Shown here: piece after piece, positions 24,676 through 37,324 of the stretch
Layout of the letters: the number at the start of each line of letters is the position of its first letter
Position numbering within the stretch: position 1 is the stretch's first letter
DNA from: Paramecium tetraurelia
Taxonomy: Eukaryota; Ciliophora; Oligohymenophorea; Peniculida; Parameciidae
Direction of reading: 5' to 3'
DNA: 64,000 nucleotides
Assembly: GCF_000165425.1 (NCBI RefSeq)
Contig: NW_001799133.1
Location: forward strand, 391,406-455,405
Made by a program: the position numbers and the translations under genes
The notes under the pieces: generated by a model
What the model saw: only the letters and a program-made list of their open reading frames with translations
The model's database searches: none
Told to the model about the DNA's origin: nothing

Positions 24676-26098
24676 AGATTCTATAAATAATTATCTTCAA
24701 TTAGAAAAATAGCTTTTGGTTTTAAATTATTTGGATTTGGATTTCGGCAAGTAAATTATAGATGAGTTAACAATAATTATATATATATAAAATTATAGAA
24801 ACAATTAAAATAGCAAGTTAAAATACTTATATGGCGTATCTGGTTATTGACATGTTTTGTTATCCATAATATCTTTTTGTTATTTCATTCTATATTGTAA
24901 GGCACTCCATTTTTAGATAATAACTTCCTTCTTATGATTCTATAATTATAGGACATTTAATTTGACCATAAAAAGGGCAGTTATGTGTGATTAAATTATT
25001 GCTGTGCATTATATAATTTGTGTTTAAATTAATCGAAGGTTAATATATGTATTATTATTTTTTATTATTATGGAAATATGTCAATCATATAACTTTAAAC
25101 AAATTTAATTTTCTTTATATTTTTTTAAATAATTAAATTCATTTATATATAAGTAATTCCTGCTATCAAAGTTTATTAAGAAATTCTTCTTGAAATTTTA
25201 TGGAAACAGCAACATTTGGCCAATTGTATTAAATAATTAATATCTACATTTTTTTTTAAATTAATTATGATTCACTTAATTATTAAATAAACATAACTTA
25301 AATTAATGTTAAAAAATACATATCAAAAGATTACTTTATAGCAATCAATCAGATCAAAATTTTAAGGCTTAATTTCATAGTTTAACCAGGCCAAATTGTA
25401 ATTTTTAATATTTTGAAGTATCAACTTAGCAGGGATGGAATTTAACTCATCCTAATTATATAATAATTTTAGAATTGACTTTACCCCATCATTAAGCAAG
25501 TGAGATTGATTTAAACTATTTTTGATGATTAAAAAATACAAAGTAATAAACAAATAATTTAAGCTACTAAAAAGTATTATTATAAATCTAAAATAAAGAG
25601 GCAATCAATGAAAAAATAAATATTGTTGTTATTCTATGTTGAAAATTAAAAATATAGAAACTTATAACATATTCTTAATTTTCTTTATTTAAATTCGTAA
25701 AACTAATTATCCGTACTACCAAATTGATATGAGTGTTTCAAGGTCTTATATTTTGACTGTGATAAAAATGTGAAAATGTAAATTAAATTCATGAATATAT
25801 GAAGTATTCAGATGAAATTTTACTAATGTAATAGATTTTCTTAGAATATTTCAAATTCAATAAGTATTAATACAACGAAAGTGATAATGAATAATAGAAA
25901 AATGATAAACTATTGTTTTAATGATTAAAGAAAACTTGTAAGCATAATTGATCCTAAACCTTATTAAATAGTTATTCATTCAATCGTACTCATAGTTGAT
26001 AACCAGGTTTCAGATGATACAACAATGAAAAAACAAATATGCAATGATAATTTGATAAACTATGAAACATAATTTATATTGATAATTGAACATATTTA
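24676..26098. other. Gene-poor AT-rich stretch, second part
   Basis: About 1.4 kb of very AT-rich DNA upstream of the HTH gene and downstream of the repeat protein. I see no coding frame, RNA or tandem repeat. Confidence 0.55.
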
Positions 26099-27636
26099 TC
26101 AAAAGGCTTTCTCTGATGCTCCTCTTTGATCTATTATTATTCCATGCAATTTATATTAAACAGTTAATTTATTCTCCAAAACGGTCTTTAAATCTTAAAT
26201 AGCTATCTAATGAGATCTCTTATCATTAGTATTGGTGTATAATCTTGCATTCTATAAATATTTCTATAAATTACACTACTGTTATCAAGAACAGAGATTA
26301 TGTATACTTCCTTAATGTTATATGCATTGCTCATAGTATCTAGATATTATTTTAAGCTTTGTTCTTAAAGAGAATTATTCTGTAAACCAAACACACCTCC
26401 AGGATATGTGAATACATCGAAATCATCGATACCTCGAGTTCTAAAGAATGCAGACACTTAATTCCTTGCTGCTGAACTGCTATCAGTAATTGCAAGCACT
26501 TTGATAGACTTATTCTAATATTGAACATTTCCTTAGCCTTAGGTATTTCTATAATAATAAAATATGATGCTTACTATCCACCGCCATATTGTTGAGATAC
26601 TCCATCAATTCCATAAAATTGCTAGAGATTTTTTTAGAATCTAGGATCCTACTCTAGTCTTTGGAGTTTATTTTATTCAATAGCATTAATTTATTATTAT
26701 TATTGTGATTGTTTGGTTACTTGTTTTTTTGGTTGTGAAGGGTCATCGGCAGCAAAAAATTTATTAAGATTCTTTTAAAAATTGGGATCACTCACCAATC
26801 TAGGATCAGGAGGAGCATCATTAAATTATTGATATCTTTACTGTTATTATTATGAGTGGCTAGTGTATTATTTTTAAGCAGCAGGTTTTTTGACTTAGGA
26901 GGGATCATCAGCAGCAAAGAATTTATTTAAGTTTTGTTAAAATTGTTGATCATTTTAGCTTCTTGACTATTATCCTTGATATTGTTGTTGGGGATAAGAT
27001 TATTGTGGATATGCATTATTTGCCCTAGAATTACTTTGTCTGATGTTATTATTTTATTTATTGAACTAAGAGGGATCATCAGCCGCAAAAAATTTGACAA
27101 GATTCTTCTGAAATTAAGGGTCTGATGGTATTGAATTGTTTGTTTTGTTATTAGATTTTTATTAGATTTGATTGGGGTCATCAGCAGCGAAGAATTTCAC
27201 CAAATTCTTTTGAAATTATGCATCATTAACACTCCCTCCTGCTCCAATCAGACCTGCTGATGTAGCATAGCCACCAGCATTTTATTGTTGGCCTTAGGAC
27301 GAGTATTTGTATTGAGTAGGGTCTTGTTGATAACTAATTGGATTTCTGACAAGAGGGGCTCCCGTGAGGGGATCTAAATTTTGAATATGAATATACTAAT
27401 GGAGCTGGCCTATAAGGCAACCTTCTTATCAAAATTAGAATTATTATATTGCTATTAATTGTATGATTAATCAGGTCTCAACATTGCACCTGTTAATGGA
27501 TCTATATAGGGAATGAATGAAATGTTGATTTACTTATGCTACTAGATTATAAATATAATTATTTTTCTTTAAGATTGATTGAATCCATCGTAGGTTCTTA
27601 TTAATATCTAGTTTTGGAACTTGGACGGTTATACAT
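26099..27636 (-). CDS. Gln-rich protein with five FFAADDP repeats and a folded C-terminal domain
   Basis: 476 aa with introns of 32, 26, 26 and 23 nt; the spliced length closes exactly. The N-terminus holds two PLTGA motifs (NPLTGAMLRPDQ and LDPLTGAPLVRNP). Next are five spaced units of the form DPxFQKNLxKFFAADDPSQ, the last degenerate (FQKNLQQFYGIDGVSQ), separated by Gln/Asn-rich linkers. The final 150 residues look globular and alpha/beta: VLAITDSSSAARNQVSAFFR, DDFDVFTYPGGVFGL, EVYIISVLDNSS, and HGIIIDQRGASEKAF at the end. The alternation resembles beta-carbonic-anhydrase-like folds, but I see no metal ligands. Family not recognised. Confidence 0.8.
26590..27232 (-). repeat. Five spaced protein repeats (FFAADDPSQ core)
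   Basis: In-frame degenerate repeats of about 18 residues spaced by 15-40 Gln-rich residues. At DNA level the plus strand shows the recurring phrase GATCATCAGC(A/C)GC(A/G)AA near 26735, 26890, 27075 and 27180. Conservation of the core against variable linkers suggests a short binding motif present in multiple copies. Confidence 0.8.
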
Positions 27637-27686
27637 TTAATGAATATATATATTAATAATAATTTGAATATAAAACTAACCACAAA

Positions 27687-28536
27687 TCAATAAGTAATGC
27701 TTTAAATTTGAATAAGTTAGGAAAAGAGTTTGGCAGCTTTTACATTGGCAAGTATTGTCTCTTCGTCGAAATCGTGATGTCCTTCGATCTTGCCATTTAA
27801 AGAGATTTAGTAATCTTCTTCAATCCTTGATAATTTGACTGCCTCTTGGACATCAATCTGATTATTCCAGATCTGAAAAGCCAGAATGCATGACTTTAAG
27901 TTTTCTAGTGATTAATTCAAACATACCAACTTTGGAGTCCAGACAAACTAGTTGCCAACTATTCAACTCCTTAAGAATTGTTTCAATTCTAATTTAATCA
28001 TATTATTTTAAGGGTTCTACATCTAATCCAAAATTGGCCTTTAAATGCATACCAAATTTTTGATTGAATAATTTTAATTGAGGGTCTAATTTTTACATTT
28101 ATATTTAGTAAAGTTCTGAATGGGATTGCTCCCTAAATAAAACTGTATCTCTCTCCAGATAACTGATAATCGAATGCTCCATGAATTCCCTCATATTCTC
28201 ATCCGCTTCAATATCCACAGCATTTCTAGCCAACGTCATTAATGGCATAGTGGCAGGGTTAATGAATTCTGCTTATGCACTAAATTCATCAGCAATTCGT
28301 TAAGCCAATTATGGTGTTGGGATTGACAATTCATTTTTGGAAGGAGTCTTCACTGTTTTCCCATCCAACTAAATATCTCCATGGATTCAATATACCTTTA
28401 CTAGCCATTAGCGATATGGATCAGCCTCTCCGAATGCCATTTCAATTTTAACATCCTTGTAAAACCTCTTGATTTGTAAGGTCTGCGAAGTGGATATCTG
28501 TTCTGTAAATCTAAATTTAAGTAATAAACCCCTCAT
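27687..28536 (-). CDS. ATP12: ATP12, mitochondrial F1-ATPase assembly chaperone
   Basis: 266 aa after 27- and 22-nt introns. The start MRGLLLKFRFTEQISTSQTL is a plausible presequence. Family marks: LDGKTVKTPSKNELSIPT, QRIADEFSAQAEFINPATMP, LKLFNQKFGMHLKANFGLD, WQLVCLDSKVENLKS, and the conserved C-terminus VQEAVKLSRIEEDYQISLNG then KIEGHHDFDEETILANV. ATP12 binds the F1 alpha subunit during assembly of ATP synthase in the mitochondrial matrix. The second intron falls in the middle of the conserved region. Its stop is 50 bases from the next gene start. Confidence 0.94.
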
Positions 28537-28606
28537 CTTAAATTATAAAATTAATAAACAACATCATTTATTTTCTATTCACATAATATTAGAAATTTAA
28601 TAACAT

Positions 28607-29288
28607 TCAACCAGATCCCATAAATTGCTAAGCAAAAGTCCTCTTGGCAGATGCGAATACTGAAGAAAATGCTCCTCCTTATATACTAGTGCTTTCTTGT
28701 TTTTCCAAGTTTATGGCTTCAGTATCTCTCATGGTTGCTCTGGCTATGATCACTGATGGATCTATTGTAATGATTATTCTAATATTAATTATTCTATCTA
28801 TTTACATACCCCTGATCACAAATCTCATCAATTATTATTATGACTTGATCAAAGTTCTCTAATAAGGTTTTCTTATTGATATGATCCTTTGTTATGTGAT
28901 TCAATGACTCATAGATTCCATTTATAACTTATGACAATATGATCTCATTTTCCTCAAAGTCACCCAACACAAACAAGTGTACTTCATTAAATGCCTTCAT
29001 TACAATGTTAAACTAGCAATATTGAAATATCTCAGCTTTAAAATCATAAGCATCAATCATACTTTCACTTCCCTTAGTCAAACGAGCTCCAACTCTCTTT
29101 CCCTTCTCCCATACATTATGTTCGAATTATTTTTACACGTCAATATTTGTAAGCACACCCTCTGGCACTCTTAATAAATTCTTTGGAAACAACTATGGGT
29201 AGTATTTCGAGTACAGTCTTGTACCATCCTATGATCTTACGAATATTATTCCAAATATTTTAGATAAAGAAGTAGATAATTAACTCAT
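28607..29288 (-). CDS. Coatomer subunit zeta (COPI)
   Basis: 216 aa with one 31-nt intron. The longin-type core shows DGTRLYSKYYPQLFPKNLLR, then LFVLGDFEENEIILSQVING, KKTLLENFDQVIIIIDEICD and the typical ending IDPSVIIARATM. Zeta-COP is a small subunit of the COPI coat that returns cargo from Golgi to ER. The tail, with Ser-rich FSSVFASAKRTFAQQFMGSG, is longer than in animals. It begins 31 bases after the stop of the WD-repeat gene on the same strand, an unusually tight spacing. Confidence 0.92.
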
Positions 29289-29319
29289 TCAATAATAATA
29301 TTTATATATATGTTTTAGA

Positions 29320-30291
29320 TCATTATCCAACATACTCAAACATACTAATAAATCCATTGTTCTATCCTACTACCAATTGTTTATTATCATTTGATATATC
29401 AATGCATGAAACCAAATCCTTCACCTCAATTGTTTACATAAACACCCATTTATTGTCTTTCAATTATTTCATTATTCTCACTTATGAGCCTTCTCCAATA
29501 AGCAGAATGCTTGAATTCAAATTAAAATAAATCACCTCGATAGTCTTCTCACTCTAATACTGACATTATAATTCATATTTTTAACTTTGTTGGTTTTTCT
29601 CCCAAATAATAGCGTTACCCTTCTAATCAGCACCAACCAATATATCTTTTGAACTGCTAAATCTCACCTTGGTTATAGATCCTTGATGTAATTCCAATCT
29701 CTAATAGATCTACCATTCATTGTTTATTTATTTCCAAATTGATATATGACCATCTGTAAATCCAATTGCAATCTCTTGGGAATCTCGATTAAAACTTACG
29801 CTTGTTGTAAATATGCATTCATCTTCAGTGAAAGTCTCATTCAAAGAACTTATCTCAACCCATTCTTAATTCTAATTTTCCAAAGCAACGGCAAAATCAT
29901 ATAAGCATTACACCATTCTTGTTGATGTGTTATTCAATTACAATTCTAGAATTTGATTGCCTTCAGATTCTCTAATTGTTTTTGACACCCATTTATCTTA
30001 TTCCTAATTATAGCTTAGTTGATCTATTTATCCTTTTTTATGAGCATAAACGAAGCTGCCTAGTGCTTAGCTGAAAGTGCAACATTGTAATTATTAATTC
30101 TCCAAAACTACTTCTTTCAGTGCCCATTCTTTATTTTATTACTCAAGTTTAATAAAATGATCATCCTTTCCTATACTAATTATATTAGTATCATCCTTAA
30201 CAAATTTAACCGATAGAATCTTAGAATTCTAATGTTTTTGGTGGCATACTTCTTGATAATAAACCTTCTTGTTTTTTGAATCTTGTTACAT
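29320..30291 (-). CDS. WD40-repeat protein
   Basis: 323 aa, intronless, invisible in standard code because of many TAA/TAG Gln codons. Blades by eye include ILSVKFVKDDTNIISIGKDD, VSFNRDSQEIAIGFTDGHIS followed by IWK, VRFSSSKDILVGADQKGN followed by AIIWEK, and CIDISNDNKQLVVGQNNGF. This is a beta-propeller of the kind found in WD proteins with CIAO1/SEC13-like arrangement. The partner is unknown. ATG 30291 is preceded by AT-rich DNA and a divergent gene 358 bases away. Confidence 0.85.
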
Positions 30292-30648
30292 ATTTTAATA
30301 AAGAAATACAAATCTCGATATCAATTTATATTCTTAAATAAACCAGAATTTATTAGTATTTTCTATAATATAATTAAAGTTTATATTAGCCATCTAAATA
30401 TATTACCTAAAACTACTAGAAAATAATATTGTTAACAAAATTAGTGGATGTTGCATCTATATATCATTTGATTTCACATAATTATTGAGATATCTATAAT
30501 TTTTTAACTAAGATAATATTAGATATTAAGAAGATTTAGCTAAGGTGTATGGATAGTTGACTCATCTATATCTCATTTAGTAAGAAAGAAAATGATACTT
30601 ATTTATGAAAGCAATTTATTTTATTTATATATATTTTTATAACTTAAA
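30292..30648. other. AT-rich divergent promoter region
   Basis: About 360 bases between divergent starts. No frame or motif is identifiable. Confidence 0.5.
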
Positions 30649-31727
30649 ATGTAAAGAGCTTAATCTGCAGCACCTAATTTTGGTATTTTGAGTAACTAAA
30701 CTAGACTTTCCCATGGAAGATATGTTTAAGATAGCAACTAGACAAACATCAGGTTTTGGAATTGAGGGGTATGAAGCTCCAAAAAAGTACGTTGATCCAA
30801 TTAAATAAATGGAAGATAGAAAATTTTTAACTCAAAAGAAAGGTAGAGTATGATAATGATGATTAAGGTTAAAAAAATAGAAATCATGTCACAAAACGAG
30901 GACATTATTTAGAAGATTTGAAAAAATTATATGAGAAGTTACCTGCGCCAAACAAATATGATATTGTTAAACCATGGGTTCCACTAAAATAAGAAGGAAG
31001 AGTCAAGAGTGCTCCATAGAAGAGGTAAATATTCTAAATGTATTTTAAATAGATGCACATTTATAGACTAAATATTCAAAGAAGCAAAAGTAAGAGGAGT
31101 TCCTGGAGCTGGTAAATATAATGTGATACCTACTCTTGAGGATGTTTTAAAATAAGTTGAAGAAGATAAGAAAAAAAAAATAGCGTAATCGTTCTTAAGT
31201 TATTAGATAGACCAGTTGAAAGACCAACTTACTTAAATGAAATTCAACATTTAGCTGTAATCAATCCAGGTCCTGGAAATTATAATCCTCATGTAAGAGT
31301 TCTCTTGAATTATAATAGAGAATAGAGAAAAAACTGAAAATGAATGAGACAAAGCCAGCTGATTAAATTGCAAAACACAAAGAATAAGAAAGAAAGAGAG
31401 GCAAATCATGTTTGCCAGATATTGGAACTTATAATCCAGAGCCTGTCGAATTTACATCCTTTAACAAGTTGCAACAACTCTCAAAAAAGAAGGACAAATC
31501 TGATAAACATGTTAATATTAGTATCCCATAATTTATAGAATTTTGGAAAAGAAGACAGATTTAAGGATCCTAAAAAAACTAAATCGAAGTAACTTCCTGT
31601 ACCAGGTCCAGGGTAATATCCTATGATTGTATAATGGGCTGGTAAGGAGAAGGATAAAAACAATCCAAAATAGAAGAACTATTTGGATGTCACCACAAGA
31701 GGCATTTCTCGTTCAATATATTATTGA
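30649..31727 (+). CDS. Sperm-tail PG-rich repeat (SHIPPO/STPG-like) protein
   Basis: About 316 aa with five introns (22, 25, 28, 26, 28 nt). Repeats of the PGP-x-Y type recur: RGVPGAGKYNV, INPGPGNYNPH, LPDIGTYNPEP and PVPGPGQYPMI, plus LPAPNKYDIV near the start. Proteins of this class associate with ciliary and flagellar microtubules, some as inner proteins of doublets. A run of ten A at 31171-31180 breaks the frame by one base: adding one A restores KKKNSVIVLKLLDRPVERP and the rest of the gene. Either a sequencing slip or a real frameshift. Confidence 0.82.
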
Positions 31728-33113
31728 ATTAAACTTTATTTATTATTATTCAATTTTTCATAATAAATGTAATAAGTGGAATGATGAAGTCTTTTTATAA
31801 AGAAGACAATGTCTTAATCAATTGAAAAATATAAGTGGAGATTTTATGAGGTTGACAATTTAAATTGAGTAGTATTACAATGCCTCCGAATTTTTCAATT
31901 GTGCACGTGCAGATCTTTAAGAATGCTAATTAATATTTTTAATCTAAATGAATAAACCTTATTAATATAATCTCGAAGAGAAGGAACAGTATTAAAAGAA
32001 GAAGCAAGTATATTTAAGATTTTGCCAACTCAAATGTAGGTTTATGTTGCAAAATTAGTTTTCATTGAATGGATTTTGGAAAGTTTAGAATGTAAACAAA
32101 ATAACTAATTATAAAATAGTGAATTTTCCTAACTATTATTCTTAAACAACCATCCTTTAAGTAGCAGTTTATATTAATAGTTGAATCTAAATATTGTACT
32201 CTCTATACTCAAAAATTTATGATTACCAAAAGATGTAATAATTAATTGAATATCAAAATAATTATAGAAGATCTTCATTCGACTTCATTCATCTCATCTT
32301 CTTTCAACTATCAAAATCCTTTCATATTTGTAAAGGTTAAATCATATAGCTATATTCTAAATTAAACTTAGGTAACTCGGTTTTGATTACCTATGTTATT
32401 AAAGAATATTTAAAAACAATCCTCTATTTTGTTGATTAATCTTTGGTTATAGAACTGTAATTTAATATCACTTCTGTTTTTCTCATTTCAAAGATATATA
32501 TAGAATATTGACTTTGCTTATCTGATAATAGATCCTTTTAAATCTTTTGTTAGATCAATTGTATTTGCACTATTGCATTCTAATATCCATTCCTACTATA
32601 ATAACTATTTTTTAAGGATCAAGCTAATATCGAAAAGTCTCAAGTTAGATGTTCATAAATGTAAATAAAATTTGTAAATATTTCTGATAAAAAAATGATT
32701 AATAATAATTAATAATACAAATTATAATAGATATATCAAGGATATTAATACTTAAACGAGGTATCATTAAATTAATTGAATTTTAATAAATTTTAACCAA
32801 AGAATAATTTAGAATTCAACTTCGTATTACTTTACAATGTTTGATTTAACCAATATCGATATCAAAATAGACTATTTTAATTAGCTTAATTAATCAAGCA
32901 ATTAAAAAAAATATATATATTATTTATATTAATTATATCTTGTTATTTGTAATATTGTACAAAATTTCATATGCGCAAAAATATATAAGCTTAAAACTTT
33001 AATCATTTGAAGTTCAACAAATAAATATTACTAATCAAAAAAGCAAGAATATTTAAAAAGACTAAGTTGACTATTTGACATATCAAAGATCTTAAAATTC
33101 TTATTATTAATTA
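31728..33113. other. AT-rich stretch with one possible small gene
   Basis: About 1.4 kb. On the plus strand 31948-32184 gives an intronless 78-codon frame, MNKPYQYNLEEKEQYQKKKQ onward, which has reasonable composition but no motif. The remainder I consider non-coding. Confidence 0.4.
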
Positions 33114-36100
33114 ATGATTTTTTTATCTAGTCTATTTATAACATTATATAGCTTTGCATTATATCCCTCTTATAATGTCTATCTAACTTAGGGAGAAACT
33201 TATTCCCTACCTTTGAATGAATTATTTAAAGAAATAAGACTTAACTTCACTATTTTGGATTGCCCTAGCAATGTTCAATTATTTAAGACCTTAAATTTAT
33301 TATCTGAATAGAATAATAGTATTATTAGATAAGTTATTTAGATTAAAAATTTACTTCAATTTCCTCATCATCTCAATACTACTTACTAACTACTTAAGTT
33401 AATGTATTAAATTTGTATTTTTGGAATTCAGGCTATTTAAATCTCATAAATAAAATAAAATTACCACAATAAACTTGTTTGAATGCTTTACTAACTAAAG
33501 AAGATTCAATAATTGTAGACTGCTACAATTTGAATAATTTAAGTATTTATTTATATCAAAAGAATTCCTGGACAATTGCTTACTCAGAATTAACTCAATA
33601 AATACCAAAAAAAACAGACCTTAAATAATTTATAAGTAATTCAATTAACTTTATTCTTTATGCATAATATTATGAAGATAATTAAATCTTAACACAGTTT
33701 TACTTTAGTCAAGATTAATTATACAATTTTTCAATTTGGACATAACCATTTATTAACTTTATTGTTACTAATAAATTGCAATCTCAAAATACAATATACT
33801 TATGGAATAATCAATTCTTATATATATTAAATGTTACTGAATATGAGTTGTAATCTACAAATATTGTTTATTTCTCTTAAATAATAGATGTTTTATTATT
33901 CAATCCATAGAATATGTTTTACTAATGCGATAAGTTATTAATAATTGCTCATGATCAAAGCTTATAATTTCAAGTATGTAATTAGAATACAATGATATAA
34001 GAATATTAAAATTAGATCAACCTTAATAATGTGAACTACATCTCTTAAGCTTTCTTAAGTAATTAGTTCTTAATTTTATAATTATTTGATCTAATAGAGA
34101 TTTACGAGATTATTGATTTTTATTTCAACTTAATTGGAGGACTTCAACTAAATTCTTCATTTTCTTAAGTTTCATTTGATTATAATAGCAATTAATTATT
34201 TATATTTAGTGATACTGAGATTACGACTTACTAAGTAGCTTATCCTAAGATAAAATTCGAATCTGATTAGAATTTGTCAAATTATCAATTATTTATACAA
34301 GGAAGTCCATATTAGATAAATTAAACTGATGCCTATAAATGCTAAAATTGTATGGTATAGGTAAATGTTAGTGTTCTCTCAATTAATGATAACAACACAT
34401 ATTTAACTCATGAGATTAGCCATTAAATTGTAATTAATTTTTTAAGTCAACATTACCATAAATTCATCTCATAATACTCAGGTTCCCTCTTAGTTGCAAA
34501 TTTCTCAGTTGATGAATCAAGCCTTGGAAACTTTACGGATACAACATTTCGAAATATAGGCTCGATAAATTAGAAATTCGAAAATTTACAATTTTTAAGT
34601 GGAGGTTATGCTGTTGGAATAACAAACCAAACTATTGTTTTAATATCTTTATAAATGTAGCACAATCATTTTAATTAACAAATTATGAATTTTATTGAAT
34701 GTAATTGGGAAATATAACCACAACAACAATTTATATTAACTTTTCTTGAACCATTTTAATAATTCTATTTGCTATTTTAATAAATTGTACTTCTGCTTGA
34801 ATCAAACATAATTTAAATTTGTAATTTTTTTGAAGATTGCACAGATTTATAAATTAAAAATGATATAAAACCAGTTGGTATAGCATTGAATTAACAATTA
34901 TGTTCATCAACTTTATATATTAATAACAATCATAAAAGCATTATTGTTGGCTAAATAACATCATCAAATACTTATATTATATTCAGTTAAATAGATGTTA
35001 AAATTCAAGTTTAAGATATGAAAATTGTAAATAATCGGTTGATATTAAATTATTATTGCTAGTAGAATTAATTTATTTGTTTTTAAGTCTGGAATGTTGC
35101 AAATTTGAACTCCCCATATTTTGAAAAGAATTTAAGAAGTATTTTGAACTCAAATAATATTTAATTATTTGCTGATAATCTATTTTATTATGTTCAGACT
35201 AATAATTAAATCTATGTTTATAATCCAGTTGTGCTTGAACATTCTTCATTATTTTATACATTTAACTATAATGGATCCTATTTTACGACCACCTCTATTT
35301 AATCTAAGGCTTTCATTTCATTCAATTCTTAATTTTACTAGCTATTTCCAATCTTAGTGTATTCTTATCAAACTACAATCAATATGTTCCAGAATGATAT
35401 AACACTTTTGCTTAACACTTTTAATGCTTCAATTTCAAGTTAAATTGGAACTCAAACTTTTATTGATTATATCTCCAATTAAGATATCATCATTTTGAAT
35501 AATTTTTTGTAGATTCAACCGAAGAATTAAACATATAATGTTTCGCAAAGCCATGTAACATTAACATCAGATAATATAACTTTTAGTGGATAAGTTGGAT
35601 GGTTTTCAATAAGTTGTGATGGGAAATCGAATTCTCAAGTTATCAATATTTTAAATTTTACCTCTATGCGTAAGAATGTGATTGCTGCATTTAATAAGTA
35701 AATTTTAGTTTTAGATTACTACCAGTAAAATTATTTAATATGTTACTTATAAGTTTATAATATAACTTCAAAAGGGACAATAAAAAGGGTATCACTCTAA
35801 TAAAAATATCCAAAATATTGTTTAAACAGATTTGCCTAAATGAATGCTTAATATATATTTTTAGTTTGCGCTCAGACTTATTAGCAAAGCTATTTAGGAT
35901 ATGACTTAGTTATGATCAATATCACAAACGCATCATTAGGTTAAATGACTACCTTATCTAATTTTACAATAATAGAACTAAGTCCAATACTATAGGATGA
36001 TACTTTATATATTTGCAATAGATACTAAATTTCAATCTATTATATAAATTAGAATATTTTTTAACGTATCCAAACGTAATGTAATTTGATTAGTTTTCAG

Positions 36101-36961
36101 CTCTTTGTTTATCAGAATTCTAATTACTCTTTTTATGCCAATATTTATTTATGCAAAGACGATCAGAAATTGTATTATCAATTAGGAAAGCGTTATTTAC
36201 AAGAATAAATTTAGTTTATTTCGGTTAAGTTTATATCTATTGAAAATTTCTTCTATTTAGATTCTTATATTGTAGGAATTCTTATAGTCTCAGAATAAAA
36301 AACCCAATTAGCGATGATGTGTTTTACCAATTAAATTAGCTTTATTATCAGGCTTAACTATACGATTAATGAATCCGATTTTTAGCAATCTACTCTAGCA
36401 TTCAAAAATTTATTGTTTTATTCTCCTCCTTAAAGGACTAACTATTTATATTAATTTAAATAGGCAATGATTTCTAGTGGTTTGGTGGTTGTGTATTATT
36501 AGAGTTATTACCCCCAATACTTGGATTATTATGTTCTTTATAATACTTCTTATTTAAATTTTACTTTAGGAAATTAGGAAAACACATTCTTATTTTCTGC
36601 TATGTAATAATATTCTTGTTGTTAAATTTAATGTATCGTAACTTTCAATAGTTCTTATGGATTCATATTTAATTATGATTAAACCATTCTAATTAATAGC
36701 TTAAAAATTGAAGTTCATCTTTAAAACAACGCAACTTAATGCAGTTTATAAGCTTTTAATTTAGGATATATGGCTATTTCTAATTACACTTTTTATTTTA
36801 ACAAATAATTAGATTTCGGATTTGAATATGCTTTAATCGCATTTTTGATAATAGTTTTCATATTAGCACTATTTTTTTTATGGTATAGGACGAAAGATTA
36901 GGATTATTAATTTGGGCTACAAGAATTTGAAGAATTAGAGATCGATACATTCTAATAATGA
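33114..36961 (+). CDS. Very large single-pass type I membrane protein
   Basis: About 1,276 aa. It has an N-terminal signal peptide, MIFLSSLFITLYSFALYP, a roughly 1,200-residue ectodomain rich in Asn, Gln, Tyr and Ser with many N-x-S/T glycosylation sites, one membrane span near the C-terminus, FEYALIAFLIIVFILALFF, and a short acidic cytosolic tail (EEFEELEIDTFQQ). Almost all of it is one exon of 3.5 kb without TGA. One change of frame is needed near 33410-33435. A 17-nt intron ending TTCAG would do it and makes the length divisible by three, though that is shorter than others here. No known ectodomain family is recognised; probably a surface receptor or adhesin-like ciliate protein. Confidence 0.82.
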
Positions 36962-37324
36962 TAATTTAATTTATTAAAATTATAATTTTAAATAATCCTT
37001 ACATCAATCTATTTTTTGTATTAGAATTCAGCAATTTAAAGGGATATAAAGATTAATATTAAAAAAAGTTAAATAAATCTTTATAATTTCTCTTTCAAAG
37101 ATAATGAATTTAAATTTATGAATGAATGTTCCTTATGCTCATTCTAGAATGGGTGATTTAAAAAAGAATATCCATTTCAAATAAAAGAATTCCTCTCTAA
37201 ATTTCTTTTTTTATAAAAAATAGTTTAGTTAAAACTTATACATAATAGTATTTAATTTTATTCTATTTATATTATCTTATATAATCTTGTTAAAGCATAC
37301 ATTTTAAAATATATTATCGAATTA
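36962..37324. other. AT-rich intergenic
   Basis: About 360 bases, no coding frame or signature. Confidence 0.5.
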
